DNA from: an uncultured Prevotella sp.
GTDB lineage: Bacteria > Bacteroidota > Bacteroidia > Bacteroidales > Bacteroidaceae
DNA: 37,746 nucleotides
Reading direction: 5' to 3'
NCBI GenBank assembly: GCA_900550365.1
Contig: URRR01000025.1
Coordinates: forward strand, 1 to 37,746
The notes under the pieces were generated by a model. The model was not told the origin of the DNA. It saw only the letters and a list, made by a program, of their open reading frames with translations, and made no database searches. Each line of letters opens with the position of its first letter. Positions within the stretch are counted from its first letter, which is position 1. The translations under genes were made by a program, and so were the position numbers. Of this stretch, positions 16,290 through 26,040 are shown in pieces.

Positions 16290-18323
16290 TTAGTTGTTAT
16301 AACCGTAAGAGTTTTGTAATGTTCCATTTGAAGCGGAGATTGTAGCAGAACCTAACGGCATAATATAGCGGTTGATTACGGTCGGCTCCAATGGGCCTGA
16401 ACCTGTGATAGTGTAACCTGCGGCGTTAACTGTACTACCCACAAGGCCACAAGATATGTTCGGAAGGTTTGTGTAAATCTGTGTATCACTCAAATCATCC
16501 ACTGAGCTGTTGCCGTAAGAGCCGACTGATGCCCACAATGCTTGTTCGTCAGTGCTCAATGATTTAACCATTGCTTCTGCGTCATCAGGCTCCATATACC
16601 ATGTCACACTAGTCGGGTCAATCGCGGTTTTTGAAGCGTCTGTGTATTTGTACCATACAGTCTTTTTGTATGTTCCATCAAGAACATGCTTCAGATAGTT
16701 TTCTTTTGACTCGATTATTTTAGGAGTAAGCAGGTTCCAGCGTATCAGGTCCCATTTGCGCACATTCTCACCTGCAAACTCCCAAGCGTTCTCCTGTACG
16801 AGAGCGTCAAAGAAATTATCAGCTGTCAAACCGTTGACATAAGCCTGTGCTTCAGCCAGATGGTCTGACTCAAACGCACGGGTGTGTACTTGCATGAGTG
16901 CATCGCGTGCAGTGATGCCTGCATCGCCTTCATATCGCCCGTCAGGTCCGGCAAGCTCGTTCATACACTCGGCATAGTAAAGCAGTACCTGAGAATAGCG
17001 CATCTTTACGGGATTAATACCATATCCAAGTTTTCCGCTCGCGTTCATGTTCTGGCTTTTCCATGCGTCGCTCATCATTCTTACGTCCCATTTTCCTACA
17101 TATAGACCGAACGGAGCATTGCCGAGCATGGTCTCAACTCCTACGTTTGAAGAATTAGCACGTATGTCAATGTATGAGCAAGTAATATCACGGCGTGTGT
17201 CATTCTCATCGTATGAATAGAATAATTCAGATGTTACTTTCAAAGGTCCTGATGAATTGTTATAACCGAAGTTGCTTGTTATAACACCTGAATAATTCAG
17301 TCTGACACCTGCAGTGTAACCAAGCTCTCCTGAATCACCGAGACCCATAGGTATCTCAAAGAGATTTTCGTGATAAGTCTGGTCAAGAGTAAGCTGGTTG
17401 ATAAGATACCATTCATTATGGTATGACGGATTCAGACGGTGAGTACCGTTTGTAATGATAGCTGACCAATGTTGCAGAGCCTTCTCATAGAGTGCACGGC
17501 GCTCCTCTGCTCCCGGACGCTGTGTGGGGTATACGGGGTCACTGTAGTCGCTTGCCGTTTCATATCCCTGATCTGCCTTTGATGTCTCACGGATTACCCA
17601 CCCGGCACGTGTCATGGCGATTTGTGCCAACAGACCGTGGGCATAACCTTTGGTTACGCGTTCCGTAGTGTAGCCTGTTACTTCGTCTGCCCATGGAAGC
17701 AGGTCTATAGCTTCCTCAAGATCAACCATGAGAGTATCCATTATTACGTCACGATCAGTCTTTCCTACGTAAGCATTGCTCAAATCAGAACGTGTGGACT
17801 CAAGTTTCAATGGTATATCACCCCAATAACGTAACAGGTCAAAATAAACCATGGCACGTATCGTGAGGCATTCGCCGAGATAACGTTGCATCATCGCCTT
17901 TTCACTTTCTGTTCCGTTAGTCAGCAGGCTGCTGCCACGTAAGCCCTCAATGTTATTGTTCGCATCTTCAATTATACCGTACATGTCATCCCATGAGTTG
18001 GCAAAATTTGTGAATGCTGATGTTCCGCTATAATTGCCTACACCGCGGTAGTGAGTCGGCAGAGTGGCATTTGCACCAAGTCCGTCAACAAGCTCAACGT
18101 CTGTATTTGTACCCCATTTGATAGGGATATCTTGGTCGTATGTACGGTCACCGTTAATCAGACCAGCATACATTTGGTTGATACGTGCATTCATAAAGAA
18201 TTCAGAGTTCCAAATGGTTTCGTCAGTCTGTTCAGATGGTGAAGACTGCTCAAGGAAGTCTGAACATGAAGACATCCCGATAAGTCCTGCCGAAAGCGCC
18301 ATTATTGAAAATATCTTTTTCAT
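16290..18323 (-). CDS. SusD/RagB-family outer-membrane glycan-binding lipoprotein (left pair)
   Basis: A 677-residue lipoprotein expected to sit as a lid over the TonB-dependent transporter encoded upstream and to capture pectic oligosaccharides. The lipobox GMSSC gives Cys20, followed by SDFLEQSSPSE. SusD hallmarks include the N-terminal DETIWNSEFFMNARINQMYA segment, the tetratricopeptide-like middle (LTIRAMVYFDLLRYWGDIPL; VTKGYAHGLLAQIAMTRAGW) and the C-terminal block ENAWEFAGENVRKWDLIRWN. It is somewhat longer than typical SusD (about 500-600). Its start is 229 bases downstream of the susC stop, an unusually long gap for this pair, filled by repetitive sequence. Confidence 0.94.
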   Translation of the reverse strand: MKKIFSIMALSAGLIGMSSCSDFLEQSSPSEQTDETIWNSEFFMNARINQMYAGLINGDRTYDQDIPIKWGTNTDVELVDGLGANATLPTHYRGVGNYSGTSAFTNFANSWDDMYGIIEDANNNIEGLRGSSLLTNGTESEKAMMQRYLGECLTIRAMVYFDLLRYWGDIPLKLESTRSDLSNAYVGKTDRDVIMDTLMVDLEEAIDLLPWADEVTGYTTERVTKGYAHGLLAQIAMTRAGWVIRETSKADQGYETASDYSDPVYPTQRPGAEERRALYEKALQHWSAIITNGTHRLNPSYHNEWYLINQLTLDQTYHENLFEIPMGLGDSGELGYTAGVRLNYSGVITSNFGYNNSSGPLKVTSELFYSYDENDTRRDITCSYIDIRANSSNVGVETMLGNAPFGLYVGKWDVRMMSDAWKSQNMNASGKLGYGINPVKMRYSQVLLYYAECMNELAGPDGRYEGDAGITARDALMQVHTRAFESDHLAEAQAYVNGLTADNFFDALVQENAWEFAGENVRKWDLIRWNLLTPKIIESKENYLKHVLDGTYKKTVWYKYTDASKTAIDPTSVTWYMEPDDAEAMVKSLSTDEQALWASVGSYGNSSVDDLSDTQIYTNLPNISCGLVGSTVNAAGYTITGSGPLEPTVINRYIMPLGSATISASNGTLQNSYGYNN

Positions 18324-18343
18324 TGTTTTATATTTTGTTTTAC

Positions 18344-18545
18344 TGTTAGTGTAAGGTTCTCAGGTCTTTCGGTTCCAGGTTTTCAGGTCTTTCGGTTCCA
18401 GGTTTTACGGATAGTGTAAGGTTTTCAGGTTTCGCGGTTCACCTCATAACCTTATAACCTTCAAACCCACAACCGTACTAAACCTTAACTCCTCATAACC
18501 TTATAACCTTCAAACCTACAACCATACTAAACCTTAACCCCTCAC
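18344..18545 (-). repeat. Low-complexity inverted repeat in the left susC-susD gap
   Basis: Read in the direction of transcription, the first half is GGTT-rich: AAGGTTATAAGGTTATGAGG occurs twice inside a unit of about 55 bp. The second half is AACC-rich: ACCTGGAACCGAAAGACCTG occurs twice. The halves are imperfectly complementary and could fold into one long stem in the mRNA between susC and susD. The matching gap at 25800-26040 has the same order and polarity. Confidence 0.8.
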
Positions 18546-18552
18546 AACCTAA

Positions 18553-21500
18553 TTAAAATGTAATGTTAATACCTCCTACGAATGTGCGGCTCTTGGGATA
18601 AGCTGCATAGTCAACACCTGGAGTCATAGGATTGTTCTTGCTGCTTGTATCCACTTCAGGGTCATAACCGTCATAGCCGGTGATACAGAAGAGGTTGTAA
18701 CCTGTGAAATAAATACGGATGTTCTCTATATGGATAGCTCTTGTCCATTTCTTGGGCAATGTATATCCAACAGTGATATTCTGTACGCGCAGGAATGAAG
18801 CGTCTTCAATCGCATCATCACTAAAATACATTTGGGTAACAGCGGCAGGGTTGTATATCTGTGCGTTAGCATTGATTTCGTTCAGACGGGCCATGATTGC
18901 CGCTTCTCCTCCGTATGCTGTCACGGTAGATGTAGAAGGACGTCCGATATTAAGACCTGTTTCAGGGTCAATCCATGTGTATCGGTTTGCTACATTAAAT
19001 GTTGCCAACAGGTTATAGTTTCTTGACGAACCTTGGAAGAATGAGTTATTCATTTTCGTACCGTTGACTATCTTGTTGCCCAAAGAATAGTTGAAGAATA
19101 CGTTGAAGTCAAAGTTACCCAGACGGCCGTCGATACCGAAACCACCGGTTGTTGAAGGTACAGTATTTCCAAGGCGTTCCTTGATTGGGTCACCATTCTC
19201 ATCAACCTTGTACTTAAGGCCGCCAGGATAAAGCTGGCCTCCCGTGTAGCTGTAGCTGTTATCCGGAGCATGGCCTGGAGCCAGTTCCCATCTTGTACCG
19301 TTAAGAACAAGATCGCCTGTGCCGGTAGCAGGGTCATAAACTGTGTAGAAGCCATTTGTCCTGAAGCCCCATATTTCGCCTACACGTCCGCCTGTTTCGA
19401 TACGGAAGGTCTCATAGTTTGCAAAAGTTGAACCTGCAAAGCTGTTAACTACCCATGGATTATCCATTGCCACTTCTTCAATCTTGTTACGGTTGTATGC
19501 AATGTTGAAGTTGAAGTTAAGGCTGAAGTTCTTTTTGTCAACAAGTACTGCGTTAAGGGCAAATTCTACACCTTTGTTAGATGTCTTACCGAAGTTCTGG
19601 TACTGATAGCTGTAACCCGTTGTACTAGGAATAAGCGAGCGCATGAGCAGATCTTTAGTCGTATTCCAATAGAAGTCCAATGTACCGCTGATACGGTTAT
19701 TCCAGAATCCGTAGTCGATACCGATGTTACGTGTGATCGTTGTCTCCCATTTCAGGTCTGGATTATAAAGTGTTGTGCCATGCTTCAGCATCGGTGAGTA
19801 TGTTTCGTTGAAGTAAGGTCCGTGGTCTCCCGGTTCTGAAAGTGAATAAACATTTCTTACTGAACCTGAAGGTATACGGTTGTTACCAGCCATACCGAAG
19901 CTGAGACGCAGTTTCAGGTTTGAGAGCCAGCTCTGAGCACCTTTCATGAAGTTTTCTTCAGAAATACGCCATGCTAATGCACCAGAGGGGAACCAGCCCC
20001 AACGGTTACCCTTGCCGAACTTTGATGACCCGTCGGCACGCAATGTGAATGTTGCCAGATACTTGTCTGCCAGTGTATAGTTGATACGCCCGAAGAATGA
20101 CAGAAGATTGTCTTCCTCACCAATATCAGAAACATTACTCAACGCAGTTCCTGCTGCCATATTTGCAAGAACCTCACCCGTTGTCATGGTCGACGGGAAC
20201 GATATTGACGTTTGAGTATTTGTGTTTTCCTGAGAGCTACTCCATTCCTGACCTATCATGACATTAATATGATCGCGGCCGCCAAAGAGTTTGTTGTTAT
20301 CGTAAGTAATGGTGTTAGCATTGCGCCATTGTGTTCTTGTCTCTCTTTCCAGTACAGCCTGCGGTTGACCCTGGCCTCCAAGATTAGAATTCATGGTCGC
20401 ATCTCCGTTCCAGGCTTGATCAGTATTGTAATATCTCCAAGTGTAACCAAATTCAGTACGGAAAGTCAAACCCTTGAACGGTTTCCAGTTCAGACCTACG
20501 TTGTAATTCTGCTGGAAACGCTCCTGATATTTGTATGTACCGGTTATACGCTGCATAGGTGTCCTTTGTGTGGAAAGGTTGTTTTCTGAATCATCATCAG
20601 AACTTGAGAGAGGTTCAACAGGACGGTATCTTACGGCGTTATTTACAATAGAGTTTGCTGCGTTACTCTCATTGGTATCAGCACCGCCACTTAAGCCATC
20701 TAATTTTGTGAATGCCAGACGACCTGTAAAGTCAAGGCTCAGCCACTTGTTGAGGTTTGCGTTAAGCTTGGCATTGACATTGTTCTTTGCATAGCCTGAA
20801 CCGTACATTATGGCTTCCTCATCTGTATGGGCAAAACCGAGATTGAATTTAACCTCTTTAGAACCTCCGCTGACGTTCACGTTGTACTGTTTCTGTACAC
20901 CGGTACGACCGAAAAGTTGGTCTTGCCAGTTGTTTCCGTCTACAGATTTCCAGATGTCAAGATCATCATAATTGCCATAATCTGAGGTTGTAGACGCCGT
21001 CCCGGCAGTTCCCAATTCATACTGATAGTAGGCATAGTTGTACGGATCCATTACTTTCAGTTCCTTCGTCATCTTCTTCCAGCCTAATGAACCGTTGAAA
21101 TTGACCTGCACTTTACCTTCTGTGCCGCTCTTGGTTGTGATAATGATAACGCCGTTAGCACCACGGGCACCATAGATAGCGGTTGAGGATGCGTCCTTCA
21201 GCACGTCGATGCTCTGGATTTCAGAAGGAGAGATGTCACTGATGCTTTCAGCCGGAAATCCGTCAACGATGTAAAGAGGAGAGTTGTCCTGCGACAGTGA
21301 GCCACCGCCACGCACGCGGATCTTGATGTCAGCGTCAGGCGAGCCCTCGGTCGTGGTGATGTTTACACCGGCCATCTTACCCGTGAGCGCCTCGCTTACG
21401 TTTGATACAGGAATCTGGCCGATATCTTCGGCGCTTACTGATGTTACCGCTCCTGTAAGGTCGCGCTTGCGTACCGTACCGTAACCGATGACAACAAGGT

Positions 21501-21813
21501 CGTCAAGTGCGGTGGCCTCGTCTTCCATTACCACTGTTACGCTACTCTTGCCGGCCACGTTAACTGTCTGCGGCTTCATACCGATGTATGAGAACTGCAA
21601 CTCTTTACTGCCGGTGGTCTTGATTTCGAAGTTTCCGTCGAGGTCAGTTACCGCGACGTTCTTCGTTCCTTTCTCCTGGACTGTGGCGCCGATGATAGGC
21701 TCACCGCTGGCGTCTTTCACAGTTCCCTTGACTGTCTGCGCCGACAGACCGCCCACGATGAACGTGAACAGCACCAACAGCGCAAGTCGAAAAGTTTTTA
21801 AATTACCAGACAT
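18553..21813 (-). CDS. SusC/RagA-family TonB-dependent outer-membrane transporter (left pair)
   Basis: A 1086-residue TonB-dependent importer for pectic oligosaccharides (substrate inferred from neighbours). The signal peptide spans residues 1-25 (FIVGGLSAQ). A carboxypeptidase-regulatory-like domain covers about 28-105 (GTVKDASGEPIIGATVQEKG...TDLDGNFEI). The plug domain covers about 112-230 (VRGGGSLSQDNSPLYIVDGF; VLKDASSTAIYGARGANGVI), followed by the beta-barrel ending in VGGINITF. It is paralogous to the divergent transporter at 22551-25790. The first 27 codons and 22 bases of leader are identical in DNA to that gene, though the proteins diverge later. A promoter at 22055-22084 predicts a leader of about 235 nt. 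Confidence 0.95.
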   Translation of the reverse strand: MSGNLKTFRLALLVLFTFIVGGLSAQTVKGTVKDASGEPIIGATVQEKGTKNVAVTDLDGNFEIKTTGSKELQFSYIGMKPQTVNVAGKSSVTVVMEDEATALDDLVVIGYGTVRKRDLTGAVTSVSAEDIGQIPVSNVSEALTGKMAGVNITTTEGSPDADIKIRVRGGGSLSQDNSPLYIVDGFPAESISDISPSEIQSIDVLKDASSTAIYGARGANGVIIITTKSGTEGKVQVNFNGSLGWKKMTKELKVMDPYNYAYYQYELGTAGTASTTSDYGNYDDLDIWKSVDGNNWQDQLFGRTGVQKQYNVNVSGGSKEVKFNLGFAHTDEEAIMYGSGYAKNNVNAKLNANLNKWLSLDFTGRLAFTKLDGLSGGADTNESNAANSIVNNAVRYRPVEPLSSSDDDSENNLSTQRTPMQRITGTYKYQERFQQNYNVGLNWKPFKGLTFRTEFGYTWRYYNTDQAWNGDATMNSNLGGQGQPQAVLERETRTQWRNANTITYDNNKLFGGRDHINVMIGQEWSSSQENTNTQTSISFPSTMTTGEVLANMAAGTALSNVSDIGEEDNLLSFFGRINYTLADKYLATFTLRADGSSKFGKGNRWGWFPSGALAWRISEENFMKGAQSWLSNLKLRLSFGMAGNNRIPSGSVRNVYSLSEPGDHGPYFNETYSPMLKHGTTLYNPDLKWETTITRNIGIDYGFWNNRISGTLDFYWNTTKDLLMRSLIPSTTGYSYQYQNFGKTSNKGVEFALNAVLVDKKNFSLNFNFNIAYNRNKIEEVAMDNPWVVNSFAGSTFANYETFRIETGGRVGEIWGFRTNGFYTVYDPATGTGDLVLNGTRWELAPGHAPDNSYSYTGGQLYPGGLKYKVDENGDPIKERLGNTVPSTTGGFGIDGRLGNFDFNVFFNYSLGNKIVNGTKMNNSFFQGSSRNYNLLATFNVANRYTWIDPETGLNIGRPSTSTVTAYGGEAAIMARLNEINANAQIYNPAAVTQMYFSDDAIEDASFLRVQNITVGYTLPKKWTRAIHIENIRIYFTGYNLFCITGYDGYDPEVDTSSKNNPMTPGVDYAAYPKSRTFVGGINITF

Positions 21814-21835
21814 AAATGTTACTATTTTAATTAAT
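21733..21835 (-). repeat. Left arm of a perfect 103-bp inverted repeat at the susC 5' ends
   Basis: It covers 22 bases before the left susC ATG and the first 81 coding bases. It is the exact reverse complement of 22529-22631. The spacer is 693 bp and contains the only canonical promoter seen between the two genes. Confidence 0.9.
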
Positions 21836-22054
21836 AAAAGATAAATTTATTTCACGTTTAAGCTGTGACAAAGTTTTCATGAGCACGTATGATTTCTTAT
21901 CATGTTCTCAACTGGCATCAGATTCAAATAGTTTCAACATAGCCCTAAAGCCTTGATTTTAAACATACTTAGATATGATTCACGACTATTCAGGGTGTAG
22001 ATTTTGTTGCTTGTTTTTTTGATATTAGTTTTTAATAATTTGATAAATTCGCCA

Positions 22055-22084
22055 CAAAGTTAGCAAAAATTTATATCATGCAAA
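22055..22084 (-). promoter_or_regulatory. Promoter of the left susC operon
   Basis: On the minus strand the -7 box TAACTTTG (22062-22055) has TTTG (22084-22081) 18 bases upstream. Transcription would start near 22048, giving a long leader of about 235 nt. Of the rest of the 737-bp divergent gap, 22085-22195 is AT-rich with nothing recognisable. No equivalent TAnnTTTG box faces the right susC. Confidence 0.65.
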
Positions 22085-22195
22085 ACTTTTTCCTTTATTT
22101 TTTTATTAAAAAGCTATTTTAGAAGTATGCTTTTTTTTAGATTTTATTAAGCAATGCGGTACAAGCAGAATTTAGGCGATAAAATAATGCTTTTC

Positions 22196-22257
22196 CAAAA
22201 GGCCGTCTTTTGGTCGGTAAAAGGTGGCCTTTTGCAAGATAAAAGACCGTCTTTTGA
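22196..22257. repeat. Tandem short palindromes of the AAAAGN4-5CTTTT type
   Basis: Three successive short dyads, CCAAAAGGCCGTCTTTTGG, AAAAGGTGGCCTTTT and AAAAGACCGTCTTTT, separated by about 7 bases each. A related but weaker arrangement (ATAACCACGGTCTTTAT, twice) lies at about 29936-29975. Function is unknown; this may be a dispersed intergenic repeat. Confidence 0.6.
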
Positions 22258-22318
22258 AAGCCGATTGATGACCTTTTATAATTCATAATTCACAATTAAT
22301 AATTACGTGTGTTGTGTT

Positions 22319-22436
22319 CCTGCGGATTTGCAATCCGCAGGTGAGTGTATAAGGATTTGTAATCCGACAAAAAGGTTCATTGTTTTTTAGGATTGCAAAT
22401 CCTAATACTCAACTCACCCGGATTACAAATCCGGGT
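22319..22436 (+). repeat. Composite palindromic element, copy B
   Basis: Same four-dyad order as copies A, C and D: CCTGCGGATTTGCAATCCGC, AAGGATTTGTAATCC, AGGATTGCAAATCCT, CCCGGATTACAAATCCGGG. The last dyad has changed in both arms together (GGCGG to CCCGG), preserving pairing. It lies in the divergent susC gap, about 90 bp before the right arm of the 103-bp repeat. Confidence 0.85.
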
Positions 22437-22528
22437 GTACATATATATAATAAGGTGTAATATGAGGACAGAAAAACAATTCATAATTGCGTTCTGACGT
22501 AGGTTAATGCATGCCAGACATGTAACTA

Positions 22529-22631
22529 ATTAATTAAAATAGTAACATTTATGTCTGGTAATTTAAAAACTTTTCGACTTGCGCTGTTGGTGCTGTTCAC
22601 GTTCATCGTGGGCGGTCTGTCGGCGCAGACA
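22529..22631 (+). repeat. Right arm of the perfect 103-bp inverted repeat
   Basis: Exact reverse complement of 21733-21835; spans 22 leader bases and the first 81 coding bases of the right susC. Confidence 0.9.
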
Positions 22632-25600
22632 ATCAAAGGAACTGTGAAGGATTCCAACGGAGAGGCCGTTATCGGTGCTACCGTTCTTGAGAAAGGAACG
22701 AAAAACGCCGTAGTAACTGACCTCGACGGAAACTTCTCTATTAAGTTGTCGGGCGGTAACGAGCTGCAGATCTCATACATCGGTATGAAACAGCAGACAG
22801 TCAACGTGGCCGGCAAGAGTAGTGTCAACATCGTTATGGAAGACGAGGCCACCGCACTTGACGACCTCGTTGTCATCGGTTACGGTTCGGTAAGACGTAA
22901 AGACTTGACCGGTTCAGTGGCCACGGTTGACAACGAAGCGCTCGCTGCCGTGCCTGTAGCTTCAGTAACCGAGGCACTTACAGGTAAGCTGGCCGGTGTG
23001 AACATCACCACGACCGAGGGTTCGCCTGACGCTGATGTCAAGATCCGTGTACGTGGAGGCGGTTCTATTACCCAGAGTAACGACCCGCTGCTTATCGTCG
23101 ACGGATTCCCTGTCGAGAGCATAAGCGACATCCCCGCGACCGACATCGAGGACATCACCGTGCTCAAGGATGCGTCATCTACCGCTATCTATGGTTCACG
23201 TGGTGCTAACGGTGTAATCCTCGTTACAACCAAGAGCGGTAAGACAGGCAAGGTAAACGTAAGCTACAATGCTTACTACAGCTGGAAGAAGGTTGCCAAG
23301 ACCATGGACGTACTCTCTCCTTACGACTATGCCAAGTGGCAGTATGAGCTGGCATTGCTGAAAAACGGCAACAATGGCGACCTCAGTTCTTACACTGATT
23401 ACTTCGGCAGCTATGAGGATATGGACCTCTACCGCAATGTTCCGGCTAACGACTGGCAGGACATTGTCTACGGACGTACCGGCCACACGTTCAACCATAA
23501 CATCAGTATTACCGGTGGTTCTGAGACAATACGCTATTCGTTCAGCTACGCCCACATGAACGACAAGGCCATTCAGATCGGTTCAGATTATAAGCGTGAC
23601 AACTTCAGCCTCAAGCTGAACACAAAGCCGAGCAAGACTACAACCCTCGACTTCCAGGCACGTTACTCTGACACAGACATCCGTGGTGGCGGTGCTAACG
23701 ATGCGACCGGTGTTTACGACTCAGACAAGCGTCTGAAATACGCCGTAATCTACACGCCTATTCCTCTTGCGAATCTTGACGAAACCGCAGGTTCTTCAGA
23801 TGATGATCTCGGAAACTTGTATAATCCTGTTGAATCACAGTATGACAATGACCGTAAGAAAGAGCGTAAGACCCTTAATATTGCCGGAGCATTCGGCTGG
23901 GAAATCTTCAAGAACTTCAAGATAAGGACAGAGTTCGGCTATGATGACTACAACCAGTACGACCAGCGTTTCTGGGGTACTACCACTTATTACGTAAAGA
24001 ATGTGCCTTCTTCTGCAAACCAGAACCTCCCGGCTATCCGCATGGTTGACACCAACCGTCACCGTTTCCGCAACTCTAACACTATCAGTTACGACTTTGA
24101 CAAGCTGTTCAAGAACAAGGACCACAGCCTCAACTTGATGATCGGTCACGAGTATATCATTACAAAGGAGCGTGAGCTTACCAACGAAGTACACGGATTC
24201 CCGGAGGACTATACAGCCGACCAGGCATGGAAGCTCTCTTCTCAGGGTACTCCTTATACCATTGACGACAATTACAGTGCTGACGACAAGCTGCTCTCGT
24301 TCTTCGGCCGTGCCAACTATAACTATAAGGACCGTTACCTTTTGACGGCTACGTTCCGTGCCGATGCTTCTTCTAAGTTCAGCAAAGAGAACCGCTGGGG
24401 CTACTTCCCCTCTGCAGCCGTTGCATGGCGTATATCTTCAGAGCCTTTCATGAAGGCTACGAAAAACTGGCTTGACGACTTGAAGCTGCGCTTCAGCTAC
24501 GGTACCGCAGGTAACAACAATATTCCTACCGGCCAGCTCGTTCAGCTCTATTCAGCATCAGCAACCTCATGGATTAACGGCTTCACCAGCTATTGGGCAC
24601 CGTCAAAGACCATGGCTAACCCCGACCTTAAGTGGGAGACAACCATTACACGTAACCTCGGTCTCGACTTCACCCTCTTCGGCGGCAAGCTGAGCGGTAG
24701 CATCGAGGCTTACCTTAACAACACTAAGGACCTGCTTATCGAGTTCCCGGTTGCCGGAACAGGTTACGACACTCAGTACCGCAACATGGGCGAAACCGAG
24801 AACAAGGGTCTTGAGTTCAGCTTCACATGGCACGCTATCGACAAGAAGAACTGGGGCATTGACCTCTTCGGTAACATCGGTGTGAACAAGAACAAGATCA
24901 AGAGCCTCGGCCAGATGAACGACTTCGGCCAGAACTCTGCATGGGCAAGTACCGAGATCGGTCAGGACTTCTGGATTGCAGTAGGCGGACAGGTAGGTGA
25001 AATACGTGGCTACCAGCTCGCCGGCCGTTATGAAGTTGATGACTTCGTAGGATACGATGCGACAACAGATACTTGGACACTGAAAGACGGTGTGCCCGAT
25101 GCTTCTGCCATTATAGGTAAGGTACGTCCGGGTTCAATAAAGTTGGTTGACCAGCTTACAGAGGTTGACGAGAACGGCAACCCCGTTGGTAACGGAACAA
25201 TCGGCGACGAGGACAACACCATTATAGGTAATGTTAATCCTGATGTTTACGGAGGTTTCGGACTTAACGCTCACGCTTTCGGCTTCGACCTCAGCGCAAA
25301 CTTCAACTTCAGCATAGGCAACCAGGTTTACAACGCAAACAAGATTGAGTACACCTCAACCAGTAAGTACCAGTACCGCAACATGATTGACATCATGGCT
25401 GACGGCAAGCGTTGGACCAACCTCGACCCTGAGACAGGTCTGCTCTGTAACGACCCCGCACGTCTGGCCGAACTTAACGCCAACACTACGATGTGGTCTC
25501 CTTATATGAGCAAGTTCGTTCTGACCGACTGGGCTGTTGAAGACGCGTCGTTCCTCCGCCTTAACACTCTTACGTTGGGTTACACCCTGCCGCAGAGCCT

Positions 25601-25790
25601 TACCAAGCGCGTAGGTATCAACTCGCTTCGCTTCTATTGCACGGCTTACAATGTGTTCACAATCACCGGTTACAGCGGTTACGACCCCGAGTCTGACTGT
25701 ATCCGCAGCACAGCGCTTACTCCTGGTGTCGACTACTCAGGTTACCCGCGCAGCCGTTCATTCGTAATCGGTTTAAATCTTAATTTCTAA
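22551..25790 (+). CDS. SusC/RagA-family TonB-dependent outer-membrane transporter (right pair)
   Basis: A 1079-residue TonB-dependent transporter with the same plan as its divergent paralogue: signal peptide 1-25, carboxypeptidase-regulatory-like domain (GTVKDSNGEAVIGATVLEKG), plug (VRGGGSITQSNDPLLIVDGF; VLKDASSTAIYGSRGANGVI) and a beta-barrel ending in VIGLNLNF. The N-terminal 110 residues are nearly the same as in the left transporter; the barrels differ much more, suggesting different oligosaccharide preferences. No canonical -7 box was found in the 250 bases upstream, unlike the left gene. It heads a susC-susD-lipoprotein operon. Confidence 0.95.
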   Translation: MSGNLKTFRLALLVLFTFIVGGLSAQTIKGTVKDSNGEAVIGATVLEKGTKNAVVTDLDGNFSIKLSGGNELQISYIGMKQQTVNVAGKSSVNIVMEDEATALDDLVVIGYGSVRRKDLTGSVATVDNEALAAVPVASVTEALTGKLAGVNITTTEGSPDADVKIRVRGGGSITQSNDPLLIVDGFPVESISDIPATDIEDITVLKDASSTAIYGSRGANGVILVTTKSGKTGKVNVSYNAYYSWKKVAKTMDVLSPYDYAKWQYELALLKNGNNGDLSSYTDYFGSYEDMDLYRNVPANDWQDIVYGRTGHTFNHNISITGGSETIRYSFSYAHMNDKAIQIGSDYKRDNFSLKLNTKPSKTTTLDFQARYSDTDIRGGGANDATGVYDSDKRLKYAVIYTPIPLANLDETAGSSDDDLGNLYNPVESQYDNDRKKERKTLNIAGAFGWEIFKNFKIRTEFGYDDYNQYDQRFWGTTTYYVKNVPSSANQNLPAIRMVDTNRHRFRNSNTISYDFDKLFKNKDHSLNLMIGHEYIITKERELTNEVHGFPEDYTADQAWKLSSQGTPYTIDDNYSADDKLLSFFGRANYNYKDRYLLTATFRADASSKFSKENRWGYFPSAAVAWRISSEPFMKATKNWLDDLKLRFSYGTAGNNNIPTGQLVQLYSASATSWINGFTSYWAPSKTMANPDLKWETTITRNLGLDFTLFGGKLSGSIEAYLNNTKDLLIEFPVAGTGYDTQYRNMGETENKGLEFSFTWHAIDKKNWGIDLFGNIGVNKNKIKSLGQMNDFGQNSAWASTEIGQDFWIAVGGQVGEIRGYQLAGRYEVDDFVGYDATTDTWTLKDGVPDASAIIGKVRPGSIKLVDQLTEVDENGNPVGNGTIGDEDNTIIGNVNPDVYGGFGLNAHAFGFDLSANFNFSIGNQVYNANKIEYTSTSKYQYRNMIDIMADGKRWTNLDPETGLLCNDPARLAELNANTTMWSPYMSKFVLTDWAVEDASFLRLNTLTLGYTLPQSLTKRVGINSLRFYCTAYNVFTITGYSGYDPESDCIRSTALTPGVDYSGYPRSRSFVIGLNLNF

Positions 25791-25799
25791 AGTGTTGTT

Positions 25800-26040
25800 T
25801 GCGGTTATGAGGTATTTTACGGTTATAAGGTTGTGAGGTTATGTGGTTATGAGGAGTTAAGGTTATGTGGTTATATAAGGTTATGTGGTCAGAAGGGTTA
25901 TACCGAAAACCGTAAAACCTGGAACAGAAAGACCTGAAAACCTTACACTAACCGCAAAACCTGAAAACCTAAAAACCTAGAACCGAAAAACCTAAAGACC
26001 TTACACAAACCTAAAAACCTTACCAAACCGCAAAACCAAA
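25800..26040 (+). repeat. Low-complexity inverted repeat in the right susC-susD gap
   Basis: The first about 110 bases repeat GGTTATGAGG/GGTTATGTGG-type units; the following about 130 repeat AACCTGAAAACCTAAAAACC-type units. The two halves are imperfect reverse complements, so the transcript could form one long stem-loop. Polarity and position match the left gap at 18344-18545, and shared words include ACCTGAAAACCTTACACTA. Confidence 0.8.

Noticed and set aside
18344..18545. Resemblance of the susC-susD gap repeats to a CRISPR array
   Set aside because: Units are short, imperfect and contiguous, there are no uniform spacers, the two halves are complementary, and no cas genes are present.
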